From the NCBI GenBank assembly GCA_020848275.1, contig JADLAK010000065.1, positions 62,001 to 126,000 on the forward strand: a DNA stretch of 64,000 bases, read 5' to 3'. A program made the position numbers and the translations under genes. The notes beneath the pieces are model-generated. The model was not told where the DNA came from. It was given only the letters and a program-made list of their open reading frames with translations, and made no database searches. Source of the stretch: Planctomycetota bacterium (GTDB lineage: Bacteria; Planctomycetota; UBA8742; UBA2392). Below, piece after piece: positions 29,859 through 39,540 of the stretch (position 1 is its first letter; each line of letters opens with the position of its first letter).

Positions 29859-31547
29859 GTGGCACAACAAGAGCAAAACTACGAGGAGCAGCCCGCTGAT
29901 CAGCAGTATTACGATCAGCAGCAGGCCGAGGAAATGGCCGCCGGTGAAGCCCAGGCCAAGGAACTCACGGCGCTGGCGACGGTGCCGTGGATCGCCATTG
30001 CGTTTGCGGGCCACATGCTCCTGATCGTGGTCGCCTGGTTCATGGTTCCGGTGATGCCGCCGGGCAACAAGATCGAGGTGATCTCGAGCCAGGTCGACAC
30101 CAAGCCCTTTCCGCCCGAGCCCGAACGCAAGCCCGAGGAAGAAGTTGAATATCCCAAGGACGAGCCGCCGACTGAGGACCCGACGGAAGACCCGAAAATC
30201 GTCGAGGACGCCCAGGACGACCGCAACGAAGACAAGACCGACTCGCCCAACAAGTCGCTCGCTGAAAACCCGAACAACGACCCGTCAAACGCGGAATCGC
30301 CGCACCCCAACCGTGGCCCCAACAGCTCCGTCGGTCTCGGCGGCGGCGGCGGCGGCGGCGGCGGCCGTGGCGGCAAGGGCGGCTTCGAAAATCGCCGCGC
30401 CCGCGGCGGCGGCGGCATCAAGCTCGACCGCGTGAAGGCCGCGCTTGAGTGGCTCAAGGATCACCAGAACAACCTGGGCTTCTGGAGCGCGACGCGCTTC
30501 AGCGACGACACCAAACGCACCAACGCCCGCAAGACCTACAACGTCGAGTTTGTCAACGTCGGCCAGGCCAAGGGCGACATCGGCTGGGATCAGTCGGTCG
30601 ACATCGGCCTGACCGGCATGGCCCTGCTGGCCTTTGTCGGCGCGGGCTTTGACCACAAGCAGGGCGAGTACAAGGAAGCCTGCCGCCGCGCCGTCATGTA
30701 TATCCGCGGCCAGCAAAGTCCTGATGGCTGCTACGGCGCCAAGGATGACGAACACTTCATGTACAACCACGCCATCTGCGCCATGGCCATGGCCGAGGCT
30801 TTCGGCCTCTCGGGCGACAACCTGCTGAAGGGTCCCGCCGAAAACGCGGTGCGTTTCATCCTGCAGGCGCAGAACCCGGGCCTGGGCTGGCGCTACGGCG
30901 TGCGCCCCGGCGTCAACGACAGCTCGGTCACGGGTTGGATGGTGCTGGCGCTCAAGAGCTGCAAGATGGCCGGCCTCGAGTTCGACACCACGCAGTGCTA
31001 CGCCGATGCGGCGAAGTGGCTGGACTCGGTCACCGCGCCCTACAGCGGCTATCCCAAGACCGGCTACAACGAACCTGCGGGCAACAACGCCAGGCTGCGC
31101 GCCGCGCAGGATTATGAAAACAACCCGTCGATGGACGCGATCAACATCATGTCGATGCTGTTCATGAACCAGCCGGGCAAAGATTCCAAGAACCGCGACC
31201 TGCAGGCCCAGGCGAAGGCCTGCCACGAGTTCCTGCCGGCATGGGAGCAGAAGAAGATCGACTATTATTACTGGTACTACGCCAGCCTCGCTCTCTTCCA
31301 GATGGGCGACACCTACTGGAAGAAGTGGGACGACGCAATGTCAAAGGTGCTGATGGCGCACCAGCGCGGCTTCATCGAAGGCGACAAGGGCAGCAACAAG
31401 GATACCCTCGACGAGCACGGCAGTTGGGACTCCGTGGACGCCTGGGGAACTGCCGGCGGACGAGTGTACAGCACCGCCATCAACTGCCTGACGCTCGAGG
31501 CGCACTACCGCTACATGCGCCTGGGTGAAAAGAAGGATCCTCACTAA
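29859..31547 (+). CDS. Membrane-anchored prenyltransferase/squalene-cyclase-like (alpha-toroid) repeat protein
   Basis: GTG at 29859 after GGAGGGG; N-terminal TM; Pro/Glu-rich stretch; Gly-rich tract; repeats such as VKAALEWLKDHQNNLGFWS, GLTGMALLAFVGAGFDHKQGEYKE, SVTGWMVLALKSCKMAG. Confidence 0.88.
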   Translation: MAQQEQNYEEQPADQQYYDQQQAEEMAAGEAQAKELTALATVPWIAIAFAGHMLLIVVAWFMVPVMPPGNKIEVISSQVDTKPFPPEPERKPEEEVEYPKDEPPTEDPTEDPKIVEDAQDDRNEDKTDSPNKSLAENPNNDPSNAESPHPNRGPNSSVGLGGGGGGGGGRGGKGGFENRRARGGGGIKLDRVKAALEWLKDHQNNLGFWSATRFSDDTKRTNARKTYNVEFVNVGQAKGDIGWDQSVDIGLTGMALLAFVGAGFDHKQGEYKEACRRAVMYIRGQQSPDGCYGAKDDEHFMYNHAICAMAMAEAFGLSGDNLLKGPAENAVRFILQAQNPGLGWRYGVRPGVNDSSVTGWMVLALKSCKMAGLEFDTTQCYADAAKWLDSVTAPYSGYPKTGYNEPAGNNARLRAAQDYENNPSMDAINIMSMLFMNQPGKDSKNRDLQAQAKACHEFLPAWEQKKIDYYYWYYASLALFQMGDTYWKKWDDAMSKVLMAHQRGFIEGDKGSNKDTLDEHGSWDSVDAWGTAGGRVYSTAINCLTLEAHYRYMRLGEKKDPH

Positions 31548-31564
31548 TCGTCACAGAGTTTCGC

Positions 31565-31598
31565 ACCGGCCCGCATTTCTGCGGGCCGGTTTTGTTTG
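31565..31598 (+). terminator. Rho-independent terminator
   Basis: CCGGCCCGC-atttct-GCGGGCCGG followed by TTTTGTTT. Confidence 0.9.
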
Positions 31599-31803
31599 GC
31601 TGGAGCATTTCCAATTGCTCTGTTGAAATCCGTCTCCCCCGCGGGGCGCGTAGGAGCTCGCCACACGACGTTGTCAGCCCAGCTACCTCCGACCGGAACT
31701 GAGAAGTCCTCGGCGTGCTGGGCAGATTCGCTCTTTCAAATGGGCTCCGCCGCGAACCGTCCGGGTTTCCCGCCGTTTGAACATGCAACCGGAGAACCTT
31801 CCC

Positions 31804-33366
31804 ATGCGTGGCGTGCGCGGACCCTTGCTGCTGCTTGTACTGTCGGTGCTCGCGCTGATCGGCGTTTCGCTGTTGCTCGTGCCGCGCGCACGAAACACGG
31901 AACACCGCAGTGAAGACCTGGCGGCCACGGGCGATTCTCAGGGAGTTCCCATCGCACCCGGCTTCGGCAACGAAACCGCTGCGCCGGCCAGCAACCGCAA
32001 ACCCGCGGACGCCGCCGAAGTCGCGCCCGGGCCCGAGGCCGCCGGCAACCGGCTCGCCACAACAGCGCCCGGCCCGGCAAGCGACGACCCTGCGCAGGCG
32101 CAACCCCCTTCCGGGCCTGACGCACCCGAGCCTGACGATGGCGCGCCGCCGCAAATCGGCCCATCGACCCCCGTGGAGGAAGACCCCGAGACCGACCCTG
32201 TGCTCCCGGGCAAAGGCGTCAAAATGCGCGTCAACAGCAAGCTCGATTGGCTGGCTGCGCACCAGCACGACGCGGGCCAGTGGCGGGCTTCGCTTTTCGG
32301 CGAGGACACCAAACGCAAGTCCGCCACGCGCTCGTACAACGCCGAGCTCGAAAACATCGGCATCGCCAACGCCGATGCGGCGGCCGACGAAACCTACAGC
32401 GTCGGCGTCAGCGGGCTCGCGCTGCTGGCCATGAGCGGCGCGGGCTACGACCACAAGGAAGGCCCTTACAAGCCCGTGGTGCGCAAAGCCCTGCTGAAAC
32501 TCAAGGAAGCGCAACGCGAGGACGGCTGCCTTGCCGACCCCGCTTGCGGCGGCGTGTTGCTGAACCACGTGCTCGCGCTGGCCGCGTTTGCCGAGATGTA
32601 CGCGTTGTCGGGAGACAATCTGCTCAAGACGATTGTCGAAAAAGGCGCGGGTTTCCTTGCCGAGTGCCAGCGCGACAATGGCGGCTGGGGCGACGAGGCG
32701 GACGGCGCGGAAAGCAACACCCGCGCCACGGCCTGGGCGGTGCTGACTTTCAAGACCTGCAAGATGGCGGGCATCGAACGCGACTACGAACCCATGAAGC
32801 GCGGCGCCGCGTTCATGGAGTCGCTGACGGTCGGCGAAGGCGACGAAATTCGCACCTGGTATGACGAGCGCAACCAGTTTCGCCCCGGCATCACAGCCAA
32901 CGCGTCACTGGACGCCATGAACGTGGTTTGCCAGTTGATGACGGCGCGCATGAACCGCGACCACCCGACGATCAGGGCGCAGGTCAAACGCATCGCCGCG
33001 CATTTGCCGAGCTGGACTATCGGCGACGTCGACCTGGAATGCTGGTACTGGACAGGCCTCGCGGTGTTCCAGTCAGGCGACACCCCGGTCGGGAAGCGAA
33101 GCGGCGCGGACGAGACGAGGGAGCCGCCGGAACTTACGGCCGGGCAGAAGTGGCTTGAGGCGGTCACAACCGTGCTGACGGAACACCAGCGCGGGTTTGC
33201 TCCCGCTGACAAACAGGCCGAGGCGACGGCGGAAACCCTGGACGAGTACGGAAGCTGGGACGCCGTGGATGTCTGGTCGCGCCAAGGCGGCCGCGTCTGG
33301 ACCACCGCCATGGCCTCGATCGTCTTGGACATCACCTTCCGCTATATGCGCGTCAGCGGCAGGTAG
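31804..33366 (+). CDS. Prenyltransferase/squalene-cyclase-like repeat protein, paralogue of upstream gene
   Basis: N-terminal TM; KLDWLAAHQHDAGQWRASLFGEDTKRKSATRSYNAELENIG aligns with the upstream protein; same repeats. Confidence 0.88.
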   Translation: MRGVRGPLLLLVLSVLALIGVSLLLVPRARNTEHRSEDLAATGDSQGVPIAPGFGNETAAPASNRKPADAAEVAPGPEAAGNRLATTAPGPASDDPAQAQPPSGPDAPEPDDGAPPQIGPSTPVEEDPETDPVLPGKGVKMRVNSKLDWLAAHQHDAGQWRASLFGEDTKRKSATRSYNAELENIGIANADAAADETYSVGVSGLALLAMSGAGYDHKEGPYKPVVRKALLKLKEAQREDGCLADPACGGVLLNHVLALAAFAEMYALSGDNLLKTIVEKGAGFLAECQRDNGGWGDEADGAESNTRATAWAVLTFKTCKMAGIERDYEPMKRGAAFMESLTVGEGDEIRTWYDERNQFRPGITANASLDAMNVVCQLMTARMNRDHPTIRAQVKRIAAHLPSWTIGDVDLECWYWTGLAVFQSGDTPVGKRSGADETREPPELTAGQKWLEAVTTVLTEHQRGFAPADKQAEATAETLDEYGSWDAVDVWSRQGGRVWTTAMASIVLDITFRYMRVSGR

Positions 33367-33451
33367 AAATTGCCTGGCCTATAATTCGGCTGAGAGAATG
33401 TAGCGGGACGGGCGTTCCTATTGCCCCGTCAAGGCTCTATTATCCCGGCGC

Positions 33452-35032
33452 ATGACGCGCTCAAAACGCAATCGCGGAAAAAACAAACCTGTGGCTGGGG
33501 CTTCCAGCCCCGGCACGCCAGGCGTCCATACACCGTCGGCGACCAATGCGCTGGGGCCAGGAGACCCCAGCCGCGCGCCCGATCCCACCGCGCCCACGGC
33601 ATCGAAGGCCACGGACCAAATTAAAAAGCCCGCGCCGCTGCCGCGCCCGTTTGCGGCGCTGGGCGCCGATTACGGCCAGTTGTTGAAGATGCGCAACGTG
33701 CGCGTGCTGATCGCCTTTGCATGCGTGGTGATCGCGCTGATTTTCGGCTTCTACCTGTCTGAAATTTTCGTGCCGCTGTTGTTTGCGCTGGGCGTGGCCT
33801 ACGTGCTCAACCCGTTGGTCGACGGCCTCGAGAAAAAGGGTTTAACGCGTGCGCGCGCGGTGCTGTTCGTTTTCGCGGGCTTCGTTGCCGTCTCGCTCGC
33901 TTTTGGAAGCTGGTTCGTGACTTCGATTGTCTCCGACGTGCGGCAGATCGGCTCGCAGATCGGCGACGTCATCAACGACGTGCGTGAGCACCAGAAGGAA
34001 TGGGTCGCGGGCTGGAACCAGAACGCGCCCGGGTTCATGCGCATCAGCGAAGATGTCGAGTTCGATTCCGTGCTCGAGGTCGTGAAGGACAAAGTCGCGC
34101 CGCAACGAACCGCCGTGGGCTCGCCGGAAGAAAAACAGGCGGCGGCGGCGCTGGCGGGGGTGAAGGTCCAGTACCTTGGCCAGTTGCAGGCGCTGGACAC
34201 CAACCACGACCTCGAGCTCACGGAGGGCGAGCTGAGCGCCAGCGCGATCAAACTTGCCGACGTCGACAAGAACGAAAAGGTCAGCATCGACGAATGGTAC
34301 CTGCTGCACCGCGTACCCGGCGACAACGCGGGCGAGCGCACCATCGCGCCCGAAGCCCGCGCCGTGGCCGAGGGCGTATTTGGCTTTGTCAGCAAGGGCC
34401 TGCTTTGGACGCTGGGCCTGGTCCTCTTCATCACGCTGGTGCCGATCTACACCTGGTATTTCATGATCGGGCTCGACGACATGAGCGAAAAAATCGAGGC
34501 ATGGCTGCCGGGCCGCCACCGCGAACGCAGCATGCGAATCCTGCGCGAGATCGACGGCATGGCCAAGGCGTTCTTCCGCGGTCGCCTGCTGGTTGTGCTG
34601 ATCATCAGCGTGCTCTCGACGATCCTGTTCATGGCCTTTGGCGTGAAGTACGCGTTTTTGCTTGGCCTGATGTCGGGGCTTGGCGTTCTCATCCCGTACT
34701 TCAGTTTCGTCGCGGGCTGGCTGCCGGCGCTTCTGCTCATGTCAATTGCGCCCAACGTGAACTGGGTTTCGATCGGCGGCATGAGCGCAATCTTCTTTGT
34801 CATCCAGGCGTTTGAGCAATATTTCCTGACGCCCAGGCTGCTGGGCAACGCGGTCGAGCTTCACCCCGTCACGCTGCTGGTCGGCGTGTTCGTGATGTCG
34901 GCGCTGTTCGGGTTTTTCGGCGCGTTGCTTGCCGTGCCGCTTACGGCGATTGCCAAGACGCTGGGCCGCGAGTTCGTGCTACCGTATTTCAAGGCGCTGG
35001 CCGACGAAAAACCCCCGCCCGCAACGTCTTAA
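33452..35032 (+). CDS. AI-2E family transporter (PerM-like) with inserted EF-hand pair
   Basis: Multi-TM; SGLGVLIPYFSFVAGWLPALLL and QYFLTPRLLGNAVELHPVTLL...FGALLAVPLTAI; insert DTNHDLELTEGEL and DVDKNEKVSIDEW. Confidence 0.88.
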   Translation: MTRSKRNRGKNKPVAGASSPGTPGVHTPSATNALGPGDPSRAPDPTAPTASKATDQIKKPAPLPRPFAALGADYGQLLKMRNVRVLIAFACVVIALIFGFYLSEIFVPLLFALGVAYVLNPLVDGLEKKGLTRARAVLFVFAGFVAVSLAFGSWFVTSIVSDVRQIGSQIGDVINDVREHQKEWVAGWNQNAPGFMRISEDVEFDSVLEVVKDKVAPQRTAVGSPEEKQAAAALAGVKVQYLGQLQALDTNHDLELTEGELSASAIKLADVDKNEKVSIDEWYLLHRVPGDNAGERTIAPEARAVAEGVFGFVSKGLLWTLGLVLFITLVPIYTWYFMIGLDDMSEKIEAWLPGRHRERSMRILREIDGMAKAFFRGRLLVVLIISVLSTILFMAFGVKYAFLLGLMSGLGVLIPYFSFVAGWLPALLLMSIAPNVNWVSIGGMSAIFFVIQAFEQYFLTPRLLGNAVELHPVTLLVGVFVMSALFGFFGALLAVPLTAIAKTLGREFVLPYFKALADEKPPPATS

Positions 35033-35033
35033 G

Positions 35034-35113
35034 ACATACACGGATGGACAGGATGTACACGATGTAAAACTTCCGGCCTGATCCTGTTTATCCTGCCTAT
35101 CCGTGTATGCAGT
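35034..35113. repeat. Word-repeat imperfect inverted repeat
   Basis: ACATACACGGATGGACAGGATGTACACGATG / ATCCTGTTTATCCTGCCTATCCGTGTATGCAGT. Confidence 0.85.
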
Positions 35114-35135
35114 TTTAGCTGGTAAGCTTTCAGCC

Positions 35136-35639
35136 ATGTCACGGCCCGTCGACATCCACACCGACAGCACGCCCACCAACATCCGCGTTGCGGCGCGCGC
35201 GATGATCATCGAGCACGGCAAGCTTCTGGTGATGACCTACAAGGACGAAAAGGGCGGCTGGTGCGTCACTCCCGGCGGCGGCATCCAGAAAAAAGAAACG
35301 CTGCGCGAGGGACTGGTGCGCGAGGTGCGTGAGGAACTCGGCATCGACATCGAGGTCGGCGATATCGTGTACGTGCGCGAACTGCTGGGCTCGCGCGCGA
35401 AGGTGAAATTCGGCGGTATTACCGACGAAACCCACCAGCTTGAAATGTTCTTCCGCTGCAAGCGCCGCGGGCAGCCCAAAATCGGCGGCAAGCCCGACCA
35501 CTTTTGCACGGGTTTTGTCTGGGCGCCGCTGGAGGAACTGCCTGCATTGGGGTTTTTTCCGGGTACGCTCGCCACGCGCCTGGCCGCCGACGTCGCCGCC
35601 GGTTTCAGGCCGATCAATAATTATCTGGGAGATGCTTGA
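35136..35639 (+). CDS. NUDIX hydrolase
   Basis: Nudix box GGGIQKKETLREGLVREVREELGI. Confidence 0.93.
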   Translation: MSRPVDIHTDSTPTNIRVAARAMIIEHGKLLVMTYKDEKGGWCVTPGGGIQKKETLREGLVREVREELGIDIEVGDIVYVRELLGSRAKVKFGGITDETHQLEMFFRCKRRGQPKIGGKPDHFCTGFVWAPLEELPALGFFPGTLATRLAADVAAGFRPINNYLGDA

Positions 35640-35700
35640 GCGTCGGAGAGCGTTAGGGCATTTGCCAACTCTCTACCTCTCTATCTCTCCAACGCTCACG
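35637..35700. repeat. Word-repeat imperfect inverted repeat
   Basis: TGAGCGTCGGAGAGCG / CTCTCTATCTCTCCAACGCTCA. Confidence 0.75.
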
Positions 35701-35711
35701 CCAACCCGCTT

Positions 35712-36479
35712 ATGCTCATCTCGCCTGCCAAATCTCTCGTCAGCGGCATATTCGACCTGCTTCTTCCCCGCCATTGCGCCGTCACCGGGCGTCCGCTGGC
35801 GCCCGACGAACGCGGCTGCATCAGCGCCGAGGCCGCACGCGCCATTAGACTTGCCGCCGCGGACTATTGCTCGCGTTGCGGCGCGCCGCAGGGCCCCGGC
35901 GTCGGCGTCGTGTCGGTCTGCGGCCGCTGCAAGGACTTCAAGGACGGCTTTGGGACCAGCGAAGTTGTCGCCGTCGGCGACTACGAGGGCAGCCTGCGTG
36001 AAATGTGCCTTGCGCTCAAGTTCGGCGGCGCACGCGCCGTGGCAAGGCCGCTCGCCGCATGGCTGGTTGCGGCGCTGATTGACCGCGGCATCGACAAGAA
36101 AATCGACGTGATCGCGCCCGTGCCCCTGCATGCCATGCGCGAATTCGGGCGCGGCTACAACCAATCGGCGCTGATCGCCAACCAGGTGGCCAAGGCCCTG
36201 CGCAAGCCGATGCTGCCGCGCCTGGTTGCGCGAACCCGCGCGACCGAACGTAACGCGTTGCTGGATGTGCCGACGCGCCGCAAGAACGTCGAGGGCGCAT
36301 TTGCCGTGCGCAAACGCATGGCTGCGCGCATCAAGGGGAAATCAGTCCTGGTCGTCGATGACGTGATGACCACCGGCGCGACAATCGCCGAAGCAGCACG
36401 CGTACTGACGAAGGCCGGAGCAGGCGACGTGTTTGCAGCCGTCGCGGCACGCTCCACGGTAGGCGCGGACAGCGCTTAG
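35712..36479 (+). CDS. ComF family phosphoribosyltransferase
   Basis: CSRCGAP...CGRCKDF zinc-ribbon-like; GRGYNQSALIANQVAKAL; VLVVDDVMTTGATI. Confidence 0.92.
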   Translation: MLISPAKSLVSGIFDLLLPRHCAVTGRPLAPDERGCISAEAARAIRLAAADYCSRCGAPQGPGVGVVSVCGRCKDFKDGFGTSEVVAVGDYEGSLREMCLALKFGGARAVARPLAAWLVAALIDRGIDKKIDVIAPVPLHAMREFGRGYNQSALIANQVAKALRKPMLPRLVARTRATERNALLDVPTRRKNVEGAFAVRKRMAARIKGKSVLVVDDVMTTGATIAEAARVLTKAGAGDVFAAVAARSTVGADSA

Positions 36480-36480
36480 T

Positions 36481-36606
36481 GGCATCGACCTCTAGGTCGA
36501 TGCGCCGTTGCCCATAGTCACCGCCGATGGCGGCGACAAAAGCACACGGACCTGGAGGTCCGTGCTACGGTTTCCAGCGTCCGGTAACTCTCTATCGGAC
36601 GCAATT
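36481..36606. repeat. Array of four short intergenic hairpins
   Basis: GCATCGACCTctAGGTCGATGC, GCCGatGGCGGC, AGCACACGGACCTggAGGTCCGTGCT, GCGTCCGgtaactctctatCGGACGC. Confidence 0.75.
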
Positions 36607-36711
36607 TGTGCAAACTTTTGCCCTCTCCAACCAATCTTTTTCTCAACCGGGTTGCCGATTCCTGCCGAAGACAGGTTTGCGCCGCATTGGCGCCGTCATC
36701 GGAGATCGCAT

Positions 36712-37659
36712 ATGTCATCGCGCAACAGTCGTCGTGGCCGCGGCCAAAACCGCGGAGTGATCCTCATCGGGGGCGCAGTCGTCCTCGTGGGCCTCGTAGT
36801 CGGCACCGTGTTCATTTTCAAGCCGAGCGGCGCCAATACTAAACCGGCGGACAACGCCGTCGCCGACGCGCTGCCGGAAGCGGGCAACCCTTCGGCCCCG
36901 GCTGCGGAGAACAAGCCCAGCGTCAACCTTTCGCAGCTTGCGAAGGTCGCCGCCGAGGCGCGCGCCACGATCGCGCTGCCGCAAGGTGATGCCCGCGAAA
37001 AGTCGCTGCGCGAAACCTACGGCGCGCTGGCCGCGCTGCTTGAGGGCCCGCTGCCGACCGACGAACGCGAGAAGTTGATCGAGCCCTTCCACGCCGTGAC
37101 AACGGAGCTTTTCCTCAGCCCGACGCACAACGAATTCAGCGTCAACTATGTGGTGAAGGGCGGCGACAAGATTGACAGCATCGCCCGCAGCGCGGGCATC
37201 AGCAACAACCTGCTGACCGACCTCAACGCCATGCCGCGCGGCTTCAACAAGCTACGCATCGGCGACAACATGAAGCTGCCCAAGGGCAAGCCGCACATCG
37301 AGGTGCGCAAGCAGGACTACTGCTGCAGCGTCTATCTCGGCGATTACCTGGTACGCCAGTACGTCGTCGCCCACGGCAAGAACAACAACACGCCTGAAGG
37401 CCGCACCACCATCAAGGACATGCAGGTGAACCCCGACGCGGAAGCCCGCGGCCCCGGCGACCCGCGCGCCGAGATGAAACTGCGCTGGATCGGCCTGACG
37501 CCCTACAACGACCGCACGGGCATCGGCTTCCACGGCACCAAGGAGCCCAACAGCATCCCGGGCCAGACCTCACGCGGTTGCATCCGTATGAAAGACAACG
37601 ACGTGGTCGAACTCTACGACTTCGTCCGCATCGGCAACGCCATCGAAATCAAAGCCTAG
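36712..37659 (+). CDS. LysM + YkuD L,D-transpeptidase, membrane anchored
   Basis: N-terminal TM; LysM NYVVKGGDKIDSIARSAGISNNLL; catalytic HGTKEPNSIPGQTSRGCIRM. Confidence 0.92.
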   Translation: MSSRNSRRGRGQNRGVILIGGAVVLVGLVVGTVFIFKPSGANTKPADNAVADALPEAGNPSAPAAENKPSVNLSQLAKVAAEARATIALPQGDAREKSLRETYGALAALLEGPLPTDEREKLIEPFHAVTTELFLSPTHNEFSVNYVVKGGDKIDSIARSAGISNNLLTDLNAMPRGFNKLRIGDNMKLPKGKPHIEVRKQDYCCSVYLGDYLVRQYVVAHGKNNNTPEGRTTIKDMQVNPDAEARGPGDPRAEMKLRWIGLTPYNDRTGIGFHGTKEPNSIPGQTSRGCIRMKDNDVVELYDFVRIGNAIEIKA

Positions 37660-37666
37660 TTGTTGC

Positions 37667-37755
37667 AGGCCGGAGTCCGTTGTCCGGAGTCCGGAGTCGT
37701 GAAACTGACCTAACCAAATTGGGACGCCGGACACTGGACCCCGGACCCTGGCCTC
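37667..37755. repeat. Word-repeat imperfect inverted repeat
   Basis: GGCCGGAGTCCGTTGTCCGGAGTCCGGAGTC / GACGCCGGACACTGGACCCCGGACCCTGGCC. Confidence 0.85.
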
Positions 37756-37765
37756 GGAGCTAAAC

Positions 37766-38728
37766 ATGCGTCACTTCCTTGCCTTTGTCGCACTGACTGT
37801 GTTCTTCTCGGGCTGCACCTTGACCGGCAGCCAGGGCGGCGATGCCGTCCGTAACGAAGAACCCGCGCCGGCCAAGGCGGTCGTCGAGCAGCCCACGACC
37901 ACGCCCGCCGATGACGGCCACTTCGGCGACCCGACCTTCGAGAAGGAAGTCGTTTCCGCCGAGCCCGAAACGCCCGCGATCACCGCGCCCGCACGCGACA
38001 CCGACCTCACGCAGGGCCTCGACCTGAAGGCCAAGGGTGAACTCCGCGCCGCACGCATGTCGCTCACGTTGGCGCTCAGCCGCAAGCTGCCGGCCGCCGA
38101 CGAAGCGGATGCGCTCAGCGCACTGGACGAGATCAACGGCAAGATTTTCCTTAGCACCGGTGACGACGGCGACATGCAAATCTACGAAGTGAAGAGCGGC
38201 GACACGCTGGGCGCTATCGGCGCAAAGTTCAAGACCACCGCCGAGTTCATCAAGCGTCTCAACGAAATGAAGAAGGACACGATCTTCGTCGGCCAGCGCC
38301 TGCACCTGCCCAAGGGCGAGTTCTCTCTGGTAGTGCGCAAGGAACGCTTCGTGATGGACCTGAAACTCGACGGCGCATTGATTAAGCGGTACCGGGTTGG
38401 CTTAGGCCTCAACAACAGCACGCCTGTGGGCGAGTTCGTGGTCAAGAACCGCATCCCGGAGCCCGCTGACGGCAGTTGGCCCTACGGCCACGAGAAGCAC
38501 CGCCTTGGTTCGCGCTGGCTCGGGCTCAAGAGCGACGCCGGCCACAGGGGTTACGGCATCCACGGCTGCCCCGCGAGTGAAAACGGCGCAATCGGCGGCG
38601 AGTGCTCGCAGGGCTGCGTGCGCCTGACCAACGAAGACGTCGAGGAAATCTACGACATCATCCCCATCGGCGCCAAGCTTACGGTGGTCAGCGACAAGTC
38701 GCTGGTTGAGAAACCCACCCGCCGCTAA
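37766..38728 (+). CDS. LysM + YkuD L,D-transpeptidase lipoprotein
   Basis: Lipobox-like FFSGCT; LysM YEVKSGDTLGAIGAKFKTTAEFIKRLN; HGCPASENGAIGGECSQGCVRL. Confidence 0.92.
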   Translation: MRHFLAFVALTVFFSGCTLTGSQGGDAVRNEEPAPAKAVVEQPTTTPADDGHFGDPTFEKEVVSAEPETPAITAPARDTDLTQGLDLKAKGELRAARMSLTLALSRKLPAADEADALSALDEINGKIFLSTGDDGDMQIYEVKSGDTLGAIGAKFKTTAEFIKRLNEMKKDTIFVGQRLHLPKGEFSLVVRKERFVMDLKLDGALIKRYRVGLGLNNSTPVGEFVVKNRIPEPADGSWPYGHEKHRLGSRWLGLKSDAGHRGYGIHGCPASENGAIGGECSQGCVRLTNEDVEEIYDIIPIGAKLTVVSDKSLVEKPTRR

Positions 38729-38744
38729 AGGAACAAGAACAGTC

Positions 38745-38775
38745 CAAAAGAGCCCGCCCCGTGCGGGCTCTTTTG
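38745..38775. terminator. Bidirectional Rho-independent terminator
   Basis: CAAAAGAGCCCGC-cccgt-GCGGGCTCTTTTG. Confidence 0.9.
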
Positions 38776-38834
38776 CTTAACGCCGTTGCGCAGCCCGCGG
38801 TCTCGTGCCAGCATGCACCCACCCCGCGCCTCCC

Positions 38835-39536
38835 ATGCCCGAGTCCACTTCCAAACCGGTCGCCGCCGACGCTGCGCTTCCCAAACGCGTGCGGACGCTT
38901 ACGTTGCTTGCGGGGCTGACGCTTGCGATGCTCCTGCTGCTGGGAGCCACGGGCCTGGCCAGTGTCACCCTGATGTACGTCACTTCGCCCCTTCATGGCG
39001 GCCAATACAACCGCTACGAACAATTGCCCGACCTTGAAGACACCGTCGTGAAGACCGTAATCTCGCTACGCCCGCTGATTAAAACCGTACACATGTATGG
39101 ACCATATGTGACCGTGCTGTTGAGCGGTTTTGCCGCAATCCAATGCATAAGCGTTTCCCGGTTACTGGCCAAATCCGAGGATTCGAAGCAGCGCTCCCGC
39201 GGGCGGCTGGTTGCAATGCTGGGAAGCACCGGCGGATTTTTGCTGGCGCTGGCGGTGCTGGCGCAGGCCGCCGCCGGAACGTTCGCGGCCTGGGGCATGA
39301 GGTCGCTGGACGACTCTTTTTTGCGTTCGGGCTCGGCGCCGGCTATCGCCGCGCTGCAACCGGACGCTCAACTGGATGAAACGCGCACGGAGGCCTTCGT
39401 CGGTTTTCATATTCGGGAGCTGAATTACCCGGTGGGCATCTGCGCGCTGATGTTGCTGGCCGCGATGTCCATGGCCAGGACCGCCGCACAGGCGTCCGGG
39501 CCGCCCGCAAAACCTTCGGAGCAAAACAAGGTCTGA
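38835..39536 (+). CDS. Multi-TM membrane protein of unknown function
   Basis: Three to four hydrophobic segments; ATG at 38835. Confidence 0.7.
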   Translation: MPESTSKPVAADAALPKRVRTLTLLAGLTLAMLLLLGATGLASVTLMYVTSPLHGGQYNRYEQLPDLEDTVVKTVISLRPLIKTVHMYGPYVTVLLSGFAAIQCISVSRLLAKSEDSKQRSRGRLVAMLGSTGGFLLALAVLAQAAAGTFAAWGMRSLDDSFLRSGSAPAIAALQPDAQLDETRTEAFVGFHIRELNYPVGICALMLLAAMSMARTAAQASGPPAKPSEQNKV

Positions 39537-39540
39537 GATC

